NCBI RefSeq assembly: GCF_015471405.1
Contig: NZ_BLVZ01000007.1
Coordinates: 124,001 to 188,000, forward strand
From: Pseudomonas cichorii
GTDB taxonomy: Bacteria; Pseudomonadota; Gammaproteobacteria; Pseudomonadales; Pseudomonadaceae
DNA length: 64,000 bases
Direction of reading: 5' to 3'
Part shown: positions 11,861-22,042 of the stretch, piece after piece
How positions within the stretch are numbered: the stretch's first letter is position 1
Layout: every line of letters starts with the position of its first letter
Position numbers and translations under genes: made by a program
Notes under the pieces: model-generated
The model's input: only the letters and a program-made list of their open reading frames with translations
What the model was told of the DNA's origin: nothing
Databases searched by the model: none

Positions 11861-13381
11861 CTATACCGTCTTCGCAATACGCGCCGCCAGCAAGGCCCAG
11901 CCAAACAGCAGCCCGCAGACGATGATCAGCGGCCATGAGCGCCAGTGCAGGTAGGGTGTCAGTTCCTGCATCGGGACTACTTCGCCATACAGCACGCCGC
12001 GCTCGAATTGCGGTATCTGTGCCGTGATCTTGCCGAACGGGTCGATCAGGCCGGTGACGCCGTTGTTGGTGGAGCGGATCATCCAGCGACCGGCTTCCAG
12101 GGCGCGCATCTGCGCCATCTGCAGGTGTTGCAGCGGCCCAATGGAGGTGCCGAACCAGGTGTCGTTGCTGATGGTCAGCAGCACGTCGCTTTGTGCCGCA
12201 AGGCTGACCGCGAATTCCGGGTAGACCACTTCATAGCAAATGAACGGTGCAATCTGATAACCCTTGGCCTGCAGCATGCTCTGGTCGCTCGGGCCGCGGG
12301 CGAAGTCTGACATCGGCAGGTCGAAGAAGGCGATCAGCCCGCGCAGAATGTCCTGTAGCGGCACGTATTCGCCAAACGGAACGAGCTTCTGCTTCAGGTA
12401 GGTGCCATCTCCTTCGCCGGTTACCGTGATGCCGTTGTAATAACGGGACTCGCCGCGTTCGGTCACTTCACGCACCGGCACGCCGGTAATGAGCGCCGAG
12501 CCACGTTGCGCGGCAAACTTGCCCATCATCGTCAGATAACCTTCCGCCGACTCCTTGAGCACCGGTACGGCTGTTTCCGGCCAGACAATCAGGTCGGCCT
12601 GCTGCGAGTTGAACGTCATGTCGCGGTAAAGCGCCAGTTGAGCGTTCAACTGCTTGGGGTCCCACTTCATGCTTTGTTCGATGTTGCCCTGTATCGCGGC
12701 GACTTTCAGCGGTGCGCCCGCAGGCGAGGTCCAGGCATGGCCTTTGAGTGCGATGCCGGTAATCCAGGGGGCCAGCAATAGCACCACGCCTGCTGCGAGG
12801 AAGGACTTGCGTGCCCGTAAACGATGCAGATTGCTCAGCAAGGCAACGGTAAGAGCCAGGACGAAGGAGATGAGCCAGATACCGCCGACAGGTGCCAGAC
12901 CGGCCAGCGGGCCATGAAGCTGGCTGTAACCCGAATACAGCCACGGGAATCCGGTCAGGAACCAGCCGCGAAAGGCTTCCTGTGCTGTCCACAGTGCCGC
13001 GAAGGCCAGAGCGTCGGCCAGTGGTGCTTCGTTGCGGCGAATCCAGCGCGCCCAAAGCCAGGCCGGCAGGGCAAAGAACAGGGCGATCAGGCTGATGAAC
13101 AACAGCATCAACAAGCTGGCCAGTAGTGGCGAGGCACCACCGTAGGTGTTGATGCTGACGTAGATCCAGCTGGTTCCTGCGCCGAACAGCCCGAAACCGT
13201 AGCTCCAGCCCCGGACGAATGCCTGGCGCGGGCTCAGCTCGCGCAGGCCCAGATAGAAGAACGCCACCGCCACCAGAGCCAGAGGCCAGATGTCGAAGGG
13301 CGCCAGGGCCAGGGTCGTAAGTCCGCCAGCCGCCACGGCCAGCAGGTTACCGGGCCAGCCGGGGCGGGTTATCCAGCGCAT
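11861..13381 (-). CDS. lnt: Apolipoprotein N-acyltransferase
   Basis: Inner-membrane enzyme that adds the third acyl chain to the N-terminal cysteine of lipoproteins before Lol sorting. The first ~210 residues hold about six membrane segments; the rest is a periplasmic nitrilase-fold domain with the Glu (VWPETAVP), Lys (KLVPFGEYVP) and Cys (FICYEVVYPE) of the catalytic triad, then one C-terminal membrane segment. Length 506 aa is normal. It lies 17 bp downstream of corC; phoH-ybeY-corC-lnt is a conserved operon. Confidence 0.96.
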   Translation of the reverse strand: MRWITRPGWPGNLLAVAAGGLTTLALAPFDIWPLALVAVAFFYLGLRELSPRQAFVRGWSYGFGLFGAGTSWIYVSINTYGGASPLLASLLMLLFISLIALFFALPAWLWARWIRRNEAPLADALAFAALWTAQEAFRGWFLTGFPWLYSGYSQLHGPLAGLAPVGGIWLISFVLALTVALLSNLHRLRARKSFLAAGVVLLLAPWITGIALKGHAWTSPAGAPLKVAAIQGNIEQSMKWDPKQLNAQLALYRDMTFNSQQADLIVWPETAVPVLKESAEGYLTMMGKFAAQRGSALITGVPVREVTERGESRYYNGITVTGEGDGTYLKQKLVPFGEYVPLQDILRGLIAFFDLPMSDFARGPSDQSMLQAKGYQIAPFICYEVVYPEFAVSLAAQSDVLLTISNDTWFGTSIGPLQHLQMAQMRALEAGRWMIRSTNNGVTGLIDPFGKITAQIPQFERGVLYGEVVPMQELTPYLHWRSWPLIIVCGLLFGWALLAARIAKTV

Positions 13382-13398
13382 GTCTATTCCTTGAAACG

Positions 13399-14241
13399 TT
13401 ACGGGCGAGAGATAGGGCTCAGGCGTAGTAAGTGAATGCGACGGCTGTCAGCGCTCAGGATGCGGAAACGATAGGCACCGATTTCGGTGATTTCGTTGCG
13501 CTTGGGCAAATGACCGAAGGCATTCATGACCAGCCCGCCGACCGTATCGAATTCGTCATCGGAAAACTCGCTGTCGAAGAACTCGTTGAAGCTCTCGATA
13601 GGCGTCAGGGCCTTGACCAGGAAGTCGCCGCTGGGCAGCGGTTTGATGTAGCTGTCCTCTTCGACGTCATGCTCGTCTTCGATGTCGCCGACGATCTGCT
13701 CCAGCACGTCCTCGATGGTTACCAGCCCCGCCACACCGCCGTATTCGTCAATGACGATGGCCATGTGGTTGTGGTTGGCGCGGAACTCGCGCAGCAGCAC
13801 ATTGAGGCGTTTTGACTCGGGGACGAATGTCGCCGGGCGCAGCAGGCTTTTGATGTCGTCGCTGTCGCCGTTGGGCTTGAGAATCAGCGGCAGCAGATCC
13901 TTTGCCAGCAACACGCCGAGTACATCGTCGTGGCTCTCGCCGATCACCGGGTAGCGCGAGTGCGCAGCATCGATGACGGCAGGCAAAAACTCGCGGGGTG
14001 TCTGGGTCGCCTTGATGCTGATCATCTGCGAGCGCGGCACCATGATGTCGCGTACTTGCAGGTCAGCCACTTGAATGGCGCCTTCGACAATGGCCAGCGC
14101 TTCGCTGTCCAGCAGCTTGTTCTGTTGGGCTTCGCGCAGCAGCTCAAGCAGCTCCTGGCGGTTTTTCGGCTCGTGGACAAAAGCCTGGGTCAGTTTCCCC
14201 AGCCATGACTTCTGTCCGTTGCTCGATCGATCTTCGCTCAT
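13399..14241 (-). CDS. corC: CorC/YbeX CBS-domain protein
   Basis: Cytoplasmic 280-residue protein with two CBS domains (roughly residues 70-190: VRDIMVPRSQMISI and MAIVIDEYGGVAGLVTIEDV) and a C-terminal CorC_HlyC domain (residues ~200-275). The family was linked to magnesium/cobalt efflux and more recently to ribosome homeostasis together with its neighbour ybeY. It lies between ybeY and lnt with gaps of only 5 and 17 bp. Confidence 0.94.
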   Translation of the reverse strand: MSEDRSSNGQKSWLGKLTQAFVHEPKNRQELLELLREAQQNKLLDSEALAIVEGAIQVADLQVRDIMVPRSQMISIKATQTPREFLPAVIDAAHSRYPVIGESHDDVLGVLLAKDLLPLILKPNGDSDDIKSLLRPATFVPESKRLNVLLREFRANHNHMAIVIDEYGGVAGLVTIEDVLEQIVGDIEDEHDVEEDSYIKPLPSGDFLVKALTPIESFNEFFDSEFSDDEFDTVGGLVMNAFGHLPKRNEITEIGAYRFRILSADSRRIHLLRLSPISRP

Positions 14242-14246
14242 AGCCC

Positions 14247-14747
14247 TTACTCGTGATCCTTGCTTGTTGTTTCTGAATGTTGATGTTCGGCGCTTTCGTC
14301 GTCTGCATAAGGATCCGGATAGCCCAGCTCCTCAAGCAACGTTCGTTCCAGTGCTTCCATTTCCTCGGCTTCTTCATCGTCGATATGGTCGTAACCAAGC
14401 AGATGAAGGCAGCCGTGAATGACCATGTGCGCCCAATGCGCATCAACGGTCTTGCCTTGTTCCCGGGCTTCGCGATTGACCACTGCAACGCAGATGACCA
14501 GATCGCCCAGCAGCGGAATGTCCAACAGGTCGTCAGGCACGTCCGCAGGAAAGGAAAGCACGTTGGTGGCGTAATCCTTGTGTCGCCAGGTGTGATTCAG
14601 TTCGCGCCCTTCGGGTTCATCGACCAGACGGATGGTCAGTTCCGAATCGGCGCTGCGTTGACGCAAGCCCATCTCGCACCAAAGGCGGAACTGGGCTTCG
14701 CTGGGGGCTTTTTCTTCACTTGCCAGTTGCAGATCCAGCTCAAGCAT
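14247..14747 (-). CDS. ybeY: Endoribonuclease YbeY, rRNA maturation factor
   Basis: Single-strand endoribonuclease involved in 16S rRNA 3'-end maturation and ribosome quality control. The metal-binding motif is intact ([15 protein letters not shown], three His). I place the start at ATG 14747 ([12 protein letters not shown]), giving 166 aa and an 8-base overlap with the 3' end of phoH; the frame extends to 14819 but those 24 extra residues are not family-like and lie inside phoH. The C-terminus is unusually acidic and His-rich ([15 protein letters not shown]). Confidence 0.93.
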   Translation of the reverse strand: MLELDLQLASEEKAPSEAQFRLWCEMGLRQRSADSELTIRLVDEPEGRELNHTWRHKDYATNVLSFPADVPDDLLDIPLLGDLVICVAVVNREAREQGKTVDAHWAHMVIHGCLHLLGYDHIDDEEAEEMEALERTLLEELGYPDPYADDESAEHQHSETTSKDHE

Positions 14748-15762
14748 CGCGGCGGCTATCCCGTGAGGAATTGAAGCTGCTGGTCTGCGTGTCGCTGAAG
14801 CGGTCATCGAAGCGCTCATAGGCTTCGACGATGCGCTGCACCAGCGGATGGCGAACCACGTCCTTGGGTTTGAAGTGGGTGAAGCTGATGCCTGGCACGT
14901 CCTTCAGGACATCGATGACATGTGTCAGGCCCGACTTCGTGCCTTTGGGCAGGTCGACCTGGGTAATGTCGCCGGTTATGACGGCGGTAGAGCCGAAGCC
15001 AATACGGGTCAGGAACATTTTCATCTGCTCGACGGTGGTGTTCTGACTCTCGTCGAGAATGATGAAGCTGTTATTAAGGGTGCGCCCGCGCATGTAAGCC
15101 AGCGGTGCAACTTCAATGACCTGCTTCTCGATCAGCTTGGCGACATACTCGAAGCCCAGCATTTCATAGAGTGCGTCGTAGAGCGGGCGCAGGTAAGGGT
15201 CGATCTTCTGTGCCAGATCACCGGGCAGGAAGCCGAGCTTTTCACCGGCTTCAACGGCCGGACGCACCAACAGGATGCGGCGGATCTGCTCGCGCTCCAG
15301 TGCATCCACCGCGCAGGCGACGGCCAGATAGGTCTTGCCGGTACCCGCAGGGCCGATACCGAAGTTGATATCGTTGCCGAGGATTTCCTTGACGTAGCGC
15401 TGCTGATTCAAGCCGCGAGGGCGAATCATGCCTTTTTTGGTGCGCAGGGCCACGCCGACTTCGGCGGCCGGATGGTTGTCCAGCCCTTCGACGCCTGATT
15501 CCTGCAGGAACAGGTGAACCATGTCCGGCGTCAGGTCTGTACCTTTGGTTTCACGGTACAGGCGGCGCAGGAGGTTTTCAGCCGAAGTGGTTTGTCGGGA
15601 TTCGCCAATGAGCTCGAATTGATTTCCGCGATTGCGGATCTCGATGTTCAGGCGCTGTTCGATCAAGCGCAGATGCTCGTCGAGTTGCCCGCACAAGTTG
15701 GCGAAACGATGGGCCTCGAAAGGTTCGAGGATAAAGCGATGAGGTTCTGTGGGAGCGTTCAA
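14740..15762 (-). CDS. phoH: PhoH-like ATPase (YbeZ)
   Basis: RecA-fold ATPase with Walker A GPAGTGKT and Walker [10 protein letters not shown]. In the YbeZ branch it partners with YbeY in RNA metabolism. The best start is a TTG at 15762 ([20 protein letters not shown]), as in other Pseudomonas PhoH annotations; no ATG fits the family N-terminus. The C-terminal ~20 residues are Ser/Arg-rich ([13 protein letters not shown]). First gene of phoH-ybeY-corC-lnt. Confidence 0.94.
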   Translation of the reverse strand: MNAPTEPHRFILEPFEAHRFANLCGQLDEHLRLIEQRLNIEIRNRGNQFELIGESRQTTSAENLLRRLYRETKGTDLTPDMVHLFLQESGVEGLDNHPAAEVGVALRTKKGMIRPRGLNQQRYVKEILGNDINFGIGPAGTGKTYLAVACAVDALEREQIRRILLVRPAVEAGEKLGFLPGDLAQKIDPYLRPLYDALYEMLGFEYVAKLIEKQVIEVAPLAYMRGRTLNNSFIILDESQNTTVEQMKMFLTRIGFGSTAVITGDITQVDLPKGTKSGLTHVIDVLKDVPGISFTHFKPKDVVRHPLVQRIVEAYERFDDRFSDTQTSSFNSSRDSRRDA

Positions 15763-15843
15763 GGTCGTTTTTAGCCGCCCGACGGCAATTGAGATGAATT
15801 GAAGAATACCCCTAGAGAACCTTGGGCGAAAGGTCTGAAGTCG

Positions 15844-15899
15844 TTCGCGAATGAATTCGCTCCCACCGGGCCATCCGTAGGGGCGAGTTCATTCGCGAA
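15844..15899. repeat. REP-type palindrome pair
   Basis: TTCGCGAATGAATTCGCTCCCAC (15844-15866) and its near complement GTAGGGGCGAGTTCATTCGCGAA (15877-15899) with a 10-nt spacer, immediately 3' of miaB and upstream of phoH. Same family as at 5812. Confidence 0.85.
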
Positions 15900-15903
15900 G
15901 AAA

Positions 15904-17235
15904 TCATTGCTGCAACAGCGAACCCCGCAGCGAATGCGGCTGTGCGTCATCAATGTACACATCGGCAAACTGCCCGATCAGCTTGGGGTTATCGCAGCGA
16001 AAGTTGACGATCCGGTTGTTCTCGGTGCGCCCTTGCAGCTCGCCGGGGTCCTTTTTCGAGTAATCGGTCACCAGGATGCGCTGGATGCTGCCGACCATTT
16101 GTCGGCTGATCTCGAAACCTTGCTGGTTCAGGCGATGTTGCAGGGCCGCCAGACGCTCTTTCTTGAGTGCTTCCGGGGTGTCGTCTTTCAGATCGGCGGC
16201 TGGCGTACCAGGGCGCGGGCTGTAGATGAACGAGAACGAGAAGTCGAAACCCACGTCCTGAATCAGCTTCATGGTGTTCTCGAAGTCTTTCTCGGTTTCG
16301 CCCGGGAAGCCGACGATGAAGTCCGAACTGATGCTGATACCCGGCACGGCAGCCTTGAGCTTGCGCAGCTTGGACTTGTATTCCAGCGTGGTGTGGTTGC
16401 GCTTCATGGCCGCCAGGACACGGTCGGAGCCTGATTGCACCGGCAGATGCAGGTGTTTGACCAGCTCCGGCACTTCGGCGTGGGCCTGGATCAGGCTGTC
16501 GGAAAACTCCAGAGGGTGCGACGTGGTGTAGCGGATGCGGTCGATGCCGTCGACTGCCGCCACCACGCGGATCAGGTCGGCCAGATCGGCGACGCGGCCG
16601 TCATGGGTGGTGCCGCGATAGCCGTTGACGTTCTGGCCCAGCAGTGTGATTTCGCGTACGCCGTTTTCAGCCAGGTGAATCACTTCAGCCAATACGTCAT
16701 CGAACGGACGGCTGACTTCTTCGCCGCGGGTATAAGGCACGACGCAGAATGTGCAGTACTTGCTGCAACCTTCCATCACCGACACGTAGGCACTCGGGCC
16801 ATCGATGCGCGGCTCGGGCAGGTGGTCGAATTTTTCGATTTCCGGGAACGACACATCGACCTGAGGCAGGCGGGTGATGCGTGCGGTATCGATCATTTCC
16901 GGCAGGCGGTGTAGGGTCTGCGGGCCGAAGACCACGTCCACGTAAGGGGCGCGATCACGGATTGCCGCGCCTTCCTGGCTGGCGACGCAACCGCCGACCG
17001 CGATGACCATCTCGGGATTGGCCAGTTTCAGTTCGCGCCAGCGGCCCAGCTGGGAATAGACCCGATCCTGGGCGCGCTCGCGAATCGAGCAGGTATTGAG
17101 CAGGATCACGTCGGCATCTTCCGCGCGAGCGGTTACTTCCAGGGCCTGATGTTCGCCCAGCAGATCGACCATGCGCGAGCTGTCGTACTCGTTCATCTGG
17201 CAACCGTGGGTTTCGATATAAAGCTTCTTGGCCAT
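15904..17235 (-). CDS. miaB: tRNA-2-methylthio-N6-dimethylallyladenosine synthase
   Basis: Radical-SAM methylthiotransferase that converts i6A37 to ms2i6A37 in tRNAs reading UNN codons. The N-terminal UPF0004 domain has its first cysteine at Cys12 ([10 protein letters not shown]); the radical-SAM cysteines are Cys157, Cys161 and Cys164 (GCSKYCTFC); a TRAM domain fills the C-terminal ~65 residues ([20 protein letters not shown]). Length 443 aa is full. Separated from phoH by a REP element. Confidence 0.97.
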   Translation of the reverse strand: MAKKLYIETHGCQMNEYDSSRMVDLLGEHQALEVTARAEDADVILLNTCSIRERAQDRVYSQLGRWRELKLANPEMVIAVGGCVASQEGAAIRDRAPYVDVVFGPQTLHRLPEMIDTARITRLPQVDVSFPEIEKFDHLPEPRIDGPSAYVSVMEGCSKYCTFCVVPYTRGEEVSRPFDDVLAEVIHLAENGVREITLLGQNVNGYRGTTHDGRVADLADLIRVVAAVDGIDRIRYTTSHPLEFSDSLIQAHAEVPELVKHLHLPVQSGSDRVLAAMKRNHTTLEYKSKLRKLKAAVPGISISSDFIVGFPGETEKDFENTMKLIQDVGFDFSFSFIYSPRPGTPAADLKDDTPEALKKERLAALQHRLNQQGFEISRQMVGSIQRILVTDYSKKDPGELQGRTENNRIVNFRCDNPKLIGQFADVYIDDAQPHSLRGSLLQQ

Positions 17236-17366
17236 GCGTGATCATCAGCTGATTCAAAGAACCGCGCATTATAGGGACGATGCTCACGGGTTCCTAGCGT
17301 TGGCTGTCTGATGGGCATGCTATAATTTGTGCCCTTTTTTCCATCCCCGATTGTTATCCGGCTTTT

Positions 17367-17693
17367 ATGACCAAACGCGAAGCTCCAATCTACAAGGTGA
17401 TTTTCCTCAACCAGGGCCAGGTGTTCGAGATGTACGCCAAGCAGATCTATCAAAGTGATCTGTGGGGCTTTCTGGAAGTGGAGGAGTTCGTCTTCGGCGA
17501 GCGTACGACTGTCGTGGTTGACCCCAGCGAAGAAAAGCTGAAGGCACAGTTCGAGGGCGTGGTGCGCAGTTTTGTGCCGATGCATTCGATCGTGCGGATC
17601 GATGAGGTCGAGCGCATGGGCACGCCAAAGATCAGCGAGGCACGTGGCGGTGGCAATGTGATGCCGTTTCCTATGCCGATGCCTGAAAAGTAG
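17367..17693 (+). CDS. DUF1820 family protein
   Basis: 108-residue protein starting MTKREAPIYKVIFLNQGQVF, which fits DUF1820, a family of small beta-rich proteins common in Pseudomonas with no known biochemical role. The C-terminus is Gly/Pro/Met-rich (RGGGNVMPFPMPMPEK). Divergent from miaB; 131 bp separate the two starts and include TATAATTT about 45 bp before this gene, a plausible -10 region. Confidence 0.88.
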   Translation: MTKREAPIYKVIFLNQGQVFEMYAKQIYQSDLWGFLEVEEFVFGERTTVVVDPSEEKLKAQFEGVVRSFVPMHSIVRIDEVERMGTPKISEARGGGNVMPFPMPMPEK

Positions 17694-17707
17694 AAGTGAA
17701 GAAAGCC

Positions 17708-17733
17708 TGCCCTGACGCTATTCGATCAGGGCA
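17708..17733. terminator. Stem-loop between convergent genes
   Basis: TGCCCTGA (17708-17715)/TCAGGGCA (17726-17733) with a 10-nt loop. It lies just after the DUF1820 gene and includes the stop codon of the convergent SEL1 gene. The U-tract is weak on both strands, so efficient termination is uncertain. Confidence 0.5.
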
Positions 17734-18274
17734 GTGGAGAGAATGGAGAGCGTCCTTCGGCGGTTTGCAGCTCCATCAGGTACTTGCGGAAAATCTGGCC
17801 CAGGACCTGGGTCGCGACTTCCAGTTCATCGCGCTTCATCTTTGCCGACACTTCGTCAGCAGCATCCAGCGCTTCTTCCGAACCGTTGACCGCAGCCATC
17901 TTCAGCACGATATACGCCTGAATGTTATTGGCCTGCACGCCTTCGCCGCGAGCAAACATCAAACCCAGTTGATATTGCGCCTGCGCATGGCCCAGCAACG
18001 ACGCCTGCTCGAAATAGTTGAGTGCCTGAGGCAGGTCGCGAGGGGTGTTCTGGCCCTCGTAATAGAACTCGCCCAGTTCGTATTGCGCTTGCGCATCCCC
18101 GGATTGTGCAGCTTGCTGGCATGCCGAAAGCGCAGCCGGAAGATTCTCGGGCTGAGTATTGAGGGTGCAACGACCCACCGCTGGGATTAACAACGAGTTG
18201 CCGCCTGCATTGGTCAGCAGGGGATAGACAAGCAACAGGCAGCCCAATGCAAGGGTGCGGCCGGTGCGGTTCAT
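17726..18274 (-). CDS. Exported SEL1-repeat protein
   Basis: 182-residue protein with a Sec signal (MNRTGRTLALGCLLLVYPLL...NAGG) and two to three SEL1-type TPR-like repeats (residues ~55-130: AQAQYELGEFYYEG, AQAQYQLGLMFARGEG). SEL1 repeats mediate protein contacts; the partner is unknown. ATG 18274 is chosen over the 22-codon longer frame because it starts the signal peptide and has AGAGGTAAG upstream. The P. aeruginosa counterpart lies in the same place between hemL and miaB. Confidence 0.86.
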   Translation of the reverse strand: MNRTGRTLALGCLLLVYPLLTNAGGNSLLIPAVGRCTLNTQPENLPAALSACQQAAQSGDAQAQYELGEFYYEGQNTPRDLPQALNYFEQASLLGHAQAQYQLGLMFARGEGVQANNIQAYIVLKMAAVNGSEEALDAADEVSAKMKRDELEVATQVLGQIFRKYLMELQTAEGRSPFSPLP

Positions 18275-18419
18275 GGGAGTCGACTTACCTCTGAAAAAGG
18301 TGCGGGCGTACCCGTCCAGCGAAACGTGCTGGCTGGCCATTATGAAATAAGCAGGGCCAACCTTACAAAGTCTTTACGGATTTTCTGCTGCACGGCCCCG
18401 ATTTATCTGGTTTAAACCC

Positions 18420-18457
18420 GTGGGAGCGAATTCATTCGCGAATGAATTCGCTCCTAC
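18420..18457. repeat. Compact REP palindrome
   Basis: Two head-to-head half elements with no spacer: GTGGGAGCGAATTCATTCG followed by CGAATGAATTCGCTCCTAC, a 38-bp palindrome directly 3' of hemL (stop at 18464). It could serve as the transcription terminator of hemL, as no other terminator is visible. Confidence 0.85.
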
Positions 18458-18463
18458 ATTAGC

Positions 18464-19747
18464 TTATTTCAGAGCGGCGAACGCTTTTTCGGCAGCATCG
18501 AGGGTCAGTTTCAGCTCCGCTTCGCCATGGGCGATGGAAGTAAAGCCTGCTTCAAATGCACTTGGCGCCAGGTACACGCCGCCTTCCAGCATCAGGTGGA
18601 AGAAGCGTTTGAAGCGGTCGGCATCGCTGGTCATGACGTCCTGGAAGGTCACGATTTCCCTAGCGTCACTGAAATACAGGCCAAACATGCCGCCCGCCTG
18701 AGTGGTCACGAACGGGATGCCCGCTGCATCGGCACGCTGTTGCAGGCCTTCGAGCAGGCGGCGAGTGTAGTCGCTCAGCTCATCGTGGAAGCCTTCGCGG
18801 CTGATCAGGCGCAACGTGGTCAGACCTGCGGCCATGGCCAGCGGGTTGCCCGACAGCGTGCCAGCCTGATAGACCGGCCCTAGCGGTGCGATGTGCGACA
18901 TGATTTCGCGTTTGCCGCCAAAGCAGCCCACGGGCATGCCGCCGCCAATGATCTTGCCGAAGGTGCTCAGGTCTGGTGTAACGCCGTAGTAAGCCTGGGC
19001 GCCGCCGAGTGCCACGCGAAAGCCGGTCATTACTTCGTCGAAGATCAGCACCACGCCATGCTCGTCGCACAGGTCACGCAGGCCTTGCAGGTAGCCCGGT
19101 GCAGGCGGAACGCAGTTCATGTTGCCTGCGACCGGCTCGACGATGATGCATGCCACTTCCTGACCGACATCGGCCAGCAGTTGGCGGACCGCTTCCAGAT
19201 CATTGAACGGCACGGTCAGGGTGTGCCTGGCGAACGCTGCCGGAACGCCTGGCGAGCTTGGCACGCCCAGCGTCAGTGCGCCGGAGCCAGCTTTTACCAG
19301 CAGGCTGTCGGAGTGACCGTGGTAGCAGCCCTCGAACTTGATGATGCTGTCGCGACCGGTGTAGCCACGGGCCAGACGAATCGCGCTCATGGTCGCTTCG
19401 GTGCCGGAGCTGACCATGCGCACCATTTCCATGGACGGCACGAGTGAGCAGACCAGATCGGCCATTTCGGTTTCCATGGCGGTCGGTGCGCCATAGGACA
19501 GGCCGTGTTCCAGTTGGCTGCGCACGGCGTCGAGCACTTGCGGATGGCTGTGACCCAGAATCATCGGTCCCCAGGAACCGACATAATCGACATAACGCTT
19601 GTCGTCTTCGTCAGTCACGTAAGCACCGGCAGCATGCTTGAAGAACAGTGGCGTGCCGCCAACGCTCTTGAAAGCGCGAACGGGCGAGTTGACACCGCCG
19701 GGAATGTGTTTCTGGGCGTTGGCGAAGAGTGTTTCGGAACGGGACAT
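18464..19747 (-). CDS. hemL: Glutamate-1-semialdehyde 2,1-aminomutase
   Basis: PLP enzyme that turns glutamate-1-semialdehyde into 5-aminolevulinate, the committed precursor of heme and other tetrapyrroles in the C5 pathway. The PLP lysine is Lys265 ([14 protein letters not shown]), and the family motifs [18 protein letters not shown] and [11 protein letters not shown] are present. Length 427 aa is exact for the family. In the order DUF1820-SEL1-hemL-...-thiE-thiD of other Pseudomonas, two repair genes intervene here on the other strand. Confidence 0.97.
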   Translation of the reverse strand: MSRSETLFANAQKHIPGGVNSPVRAFKSVGGTPLFFKHAAGAYVTDEDDKRYVDYVGSWGPMILGHSHPQVLDAVRSQLEHGLSYGAPTAMETEMADLVCSLVPSMEMVRMVSSGTEATMSAIRLARGYTGRDSIIKFEGCYHGHSDSLLVKAGSGALTLGVPSSPGVPAAFARHTLTVPFNDLEAVRQLLADVGQEVACIIVEPVAGNMNCVPPAPGYLQGLRDLCDEHGVVLIFDEVMTGFRVALGGAQAYYGVTPDLSTFGKIIGGGMPVGCFGGKREIMSHIAPLGPVYQAGTLSGNPLAMAAGLTTLRLISREGFHDELSDYTRRLLEGLQQRADAAGIPFVTTQAGGMFGLYFSDAREIVTFQDVMTSDADRFKRFFHLMLEGGVYLAPSAFEAGFTSIAHGEAELKLTLDAAEKAFAALK

Positions 19748-19939
19748 GATCGGGTCTCTGCTTTTGAACCGGGAAGTCGTTTCTACGCTGAGTGTGCAGC
19801 TCTGTGCATGGCTGCTTCGGTGACGTCACGAGGCCTGGAGGCGTAGGGAGTCGCACTATAGCAAATGCCACATGGCTGCCGGATGCACATGTCCGAATTC
19901 AGCCAGACTTTTTCCCGGTGCTGGAGTAGGGTCAGCCTT

Positions 19940-21385
19940 ATGAAAACTCTTGATCCTGATGTGTGTTATGCAGCTTTTATCGCCCGGGACCGCCGTTTCG
20001 ACGGCTGGTTTTTCATGGGCGTAGCGACGACCGGGATTTATTGTCGGCCGATGTGTCCGGTGCGGGCGCCGCTGGCGAAGAATTGCAGCTTTTATGCAAC
20101 GGCGGCGGCCGCCGAGCAGGCGGGGTTTCGTCCTTGCTTGCGCTGCCGCCCGGAACTGGCGCCGGGTCACGGGCTGCTGGATGTCTCCAGCCGGTTGGCC
20201 CAGGCCGCCGCGCGACTGATTGAAGAAGGCTTCTTGAGCGGTAGAAGCCTCGATGCACTGGCTGACCGTGTGGGCGTTACCTCACGGCATCTGCGGCGGA
20301 TCTTTGAGGCCGAGTTTGGTGTGTCCATGATCGACTTTGCCCAGACCCAGCGCCTGTTGATCGCCAAGCGTTTATTAACCGATACGGGGATGTCCATGGC
20401 CGAAGTGGCGCTGGCTTCCGGGTTCGGCAGCGTCAGGCGTTTCAATGATGTGTTTCAGGAACGCTATGGTCTTAACCCGCTGCGCTTGAGAAAGGCCACG
20501 CACCGCTCCGGTGAGGCCAGCATGCGTTTCGAGTTGTCGTACCGACCGCCTTTTTCATGGGATGGTGTGCTGGAGTTTCTGGCTCATCGCTGTATTGCAG
20601 GGGTTGAGCATGTCGCTGAAGACGCCTACACCCGGGTGCTCACCATCGAGCATGCGGGGCGTCGTCTGGCCGGTTGGGTGACCGTGAGCCATGCGCCGTT
20701 GCGTCATGCCTTGGTGGTGAGTGTATCGGCGTCTCTTCAGTCGGGTATTGCCCAGGTGTTGGGACGAGTGCGGCGGGTTTTCGACACCGGCTGCCGGCCC
20801 GATCTGGTGGATGCGCACCTTGGAGCACTGGTTGCCGAGTTGCCGGGCATGCGTGTACCGGGTGCGTTTGACGGTTTCGAGATTGCGGTCCGGGCGGTGG
20901 TCGGCCAGCAGATATCGGTGACTCAGGCCAGGTTGATTCTTGGCCGTATTGCCGAGCGTTTCGGTACGGCGGTGGATGAGGCACCTTTCGGGCTGCATCA
21001 TGCGTTCCCGACGGCCGAAGTGATGGCTTGCCTGAGTCCTGAAGAGATTATTGCAACGGGTATTATCCGTATTCGCGCCGAGGCCATCATCGCGGTAGCC
21101 CAGGAGGTGGCAGCAGGACGCATCATGCTTGAGCCCTTGGTGCCTCTGGATGAAACCCTGTCGGCCTTGCGGCATATTCGGGGGATCGGTGAGTGGACCG
21201 TGCAATATATCGCCATGCGCGCCTTGGGCTGGCCCAATGCATTTCCGGAGGGCGATGCGGTACTTAAAAAACATCTAGGCTGTGCAACGGTCGCCCAGCT
21301 CAATGAATACGCAAGCCAGTGGGCACCCTGGCGCGCTTATGCGACGGTGCATGTCTGGCGTCAACGTGAGGAGGCCAAAAAATGA
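19940..21385 (+). CDS. Ada-type regulator fused to AlkA-type 3-methyladenine DNA glycosylase
   Basis: Multidomain alkylation-repair protein of 481 aa. Residues ~5-75 are the Ada zinc domain with all four cysteines (Cys35, Cys39, Cys66, Cys69; GIYCRPMCPVR, PCLRCRPE), so methyl-phosphotriester sensing should be intact. Residues ~85-185 are an AraC-type double helix-turn-helix. Residues ~195-300 match AlkA_N, and the rest is an HhH-GPD glycosylase with hairpin GIGEWTVQY and catalytic Asp439 (FPEGDAVLKK). It probably senses alkylation, activates transcription and excises alkylated bases. ATG 19940 is used; upstream codons are not family-like. Overlaps ogt by 4 bases. Confidence 0.92.
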   Translation: MKTLDPDVCYAAFIARDRRFDGWFFMGVATTGIYCRPMCPVRAPLAKNCSFYATAAAAEQAGFRPCLRCRPELAPGHGLLDVSSRLAQAAARLIEEGFLSGRSLDALADRVGVTSRHLRRIFEAEFGVSMIDFAQTQRLLIAKRLLTDTGMSMAEVALASGFGSVRRFNDVFQERYGLNPLRLRKATHRSGEASMRFELSYRPPFSWDGVLEFLAHRCIAGVEHVAEDAYTRVLTIEHAGRRLAGWVTVSHAPLRHALVVSVSASLQSGIAQVLGRVRRVFDTGCRPDLVDAHLGALVAELPGMRVPGAFDGFEIAVRAVVGQQISVTQARLILGRIAERFGTAVDEAPFGLHHAFPTAEVMACLSPEEIIATGIIRIRAEAIIAVAQEVAAGRIMLEPLVPLDETLSALRHIRGIGEWTVQYIAMRALGWPNAFPEGDAVLKKHLGCATVAQLNEYASQWAPWRAYATVHVWRQREEAKK

Positions 21386-21903
21386 TTCATGGCTATCTGC
21401 TTTCCAGCCCGCTGGGCGATGTTGCCTTGCGAGCCGAGGACGATGCGCTGACGGGCGTGTACTTCGTCGGCCAGAAATACTTTCCGCAACTGATATTGCT
21501 GCCCAACGATCATGCTGTCCCCAAGGTGATTCGCCAGGCTCAGGAGCAACTGACCGAGTTCTTCAATGGCCAGCGCCGGGTATTCGAGGTGCCGCTGCGT
21601 TTTCGTGGCACTTCCTTTCAGGAGCAGGTCTGGCGCGAACTGGCGCGCATTCCCTATGGCGAGGTACTGTCCTACGGTGCCATGGCCCGGAAAATGGGCC
21701 TCAGCCCAGGGCATTCCCGAGCGGTAGGCACGGCCAATGGCAAGAACCCGATTTCGATCATTGTGCCTTGCCATCGGGTCATCGGTTCAGGCGGGGATTT
21801 GACAGGCTATGCCGGTGGCGTTGATCGCAAGCGAGCGTTACTGGCGCTGGAGAATGCCAACGGGATGCCTGATTTTGAACTGAAGGTTATTGGAGTCGTG
21901 TAG
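21382..21903 (+). CDS. ogt: Methylated-DNA-[protein]-cysteine S-methyltransferase
   Basis: Suicide repair protein that takes the methyl group from O6-methylguanine onto Cys130 (PCHRVIG). The helix-turn-helix and active-site region (GEVLSYGAMARKMG, GTANGKNPISIIVPCHRV) is complete; 173 aa. The ATG overlaps the TGA of the Ada/AlkA gene (ATGA), so the two are translationally coupled, which supports a joint alkylation-damage response. Some annotations use ada or ogt for such genes. Confidence 0.95.
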   Translation: MIHGYLLSSPLGDVALRAEDDALTGVYFVGQKYFPQLILLPNDHAVPKVIRQAQEQLTEFFNGQRRVFEVPLRFRGTSFQEQVWRELARIPYGEVLSYGAMARKMGLSPGHSRAVGTANGKNPISIIVPCHRVIGSGGDLTGYAGGVDRKRALLALENANGMPDFELKVIGVV

Positions 21904-21908
21904 CGGCT

Positions 21909-22034
21909 TTCGCGAATGAATTCACTCTCATCAAACATAAACACAACATCATGAATTAAAAAGTTTTTCTGTAGGAGCGCGCTTGCCCTGGGCGGCGGGT
22001 GATCTCCTACAGTGGGAGCGAATTCATTCGCGAA
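21909..22034. repeat. REP cluster downstream of ogt and thiE
   Basis: Contains a half element (TTCGCGAATGAATTCACTCTC, from 21909), a second palindrome between 21971 and 22010 (GTAGGAG...CTCCTAC) and another half element (GTGGGAGCGAATTCATTCGCGA, ending 22034). It fills the spacer between two convergent genes. Confidence 0.75.
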
Positions 22035-22042
22035 AAGGTATT

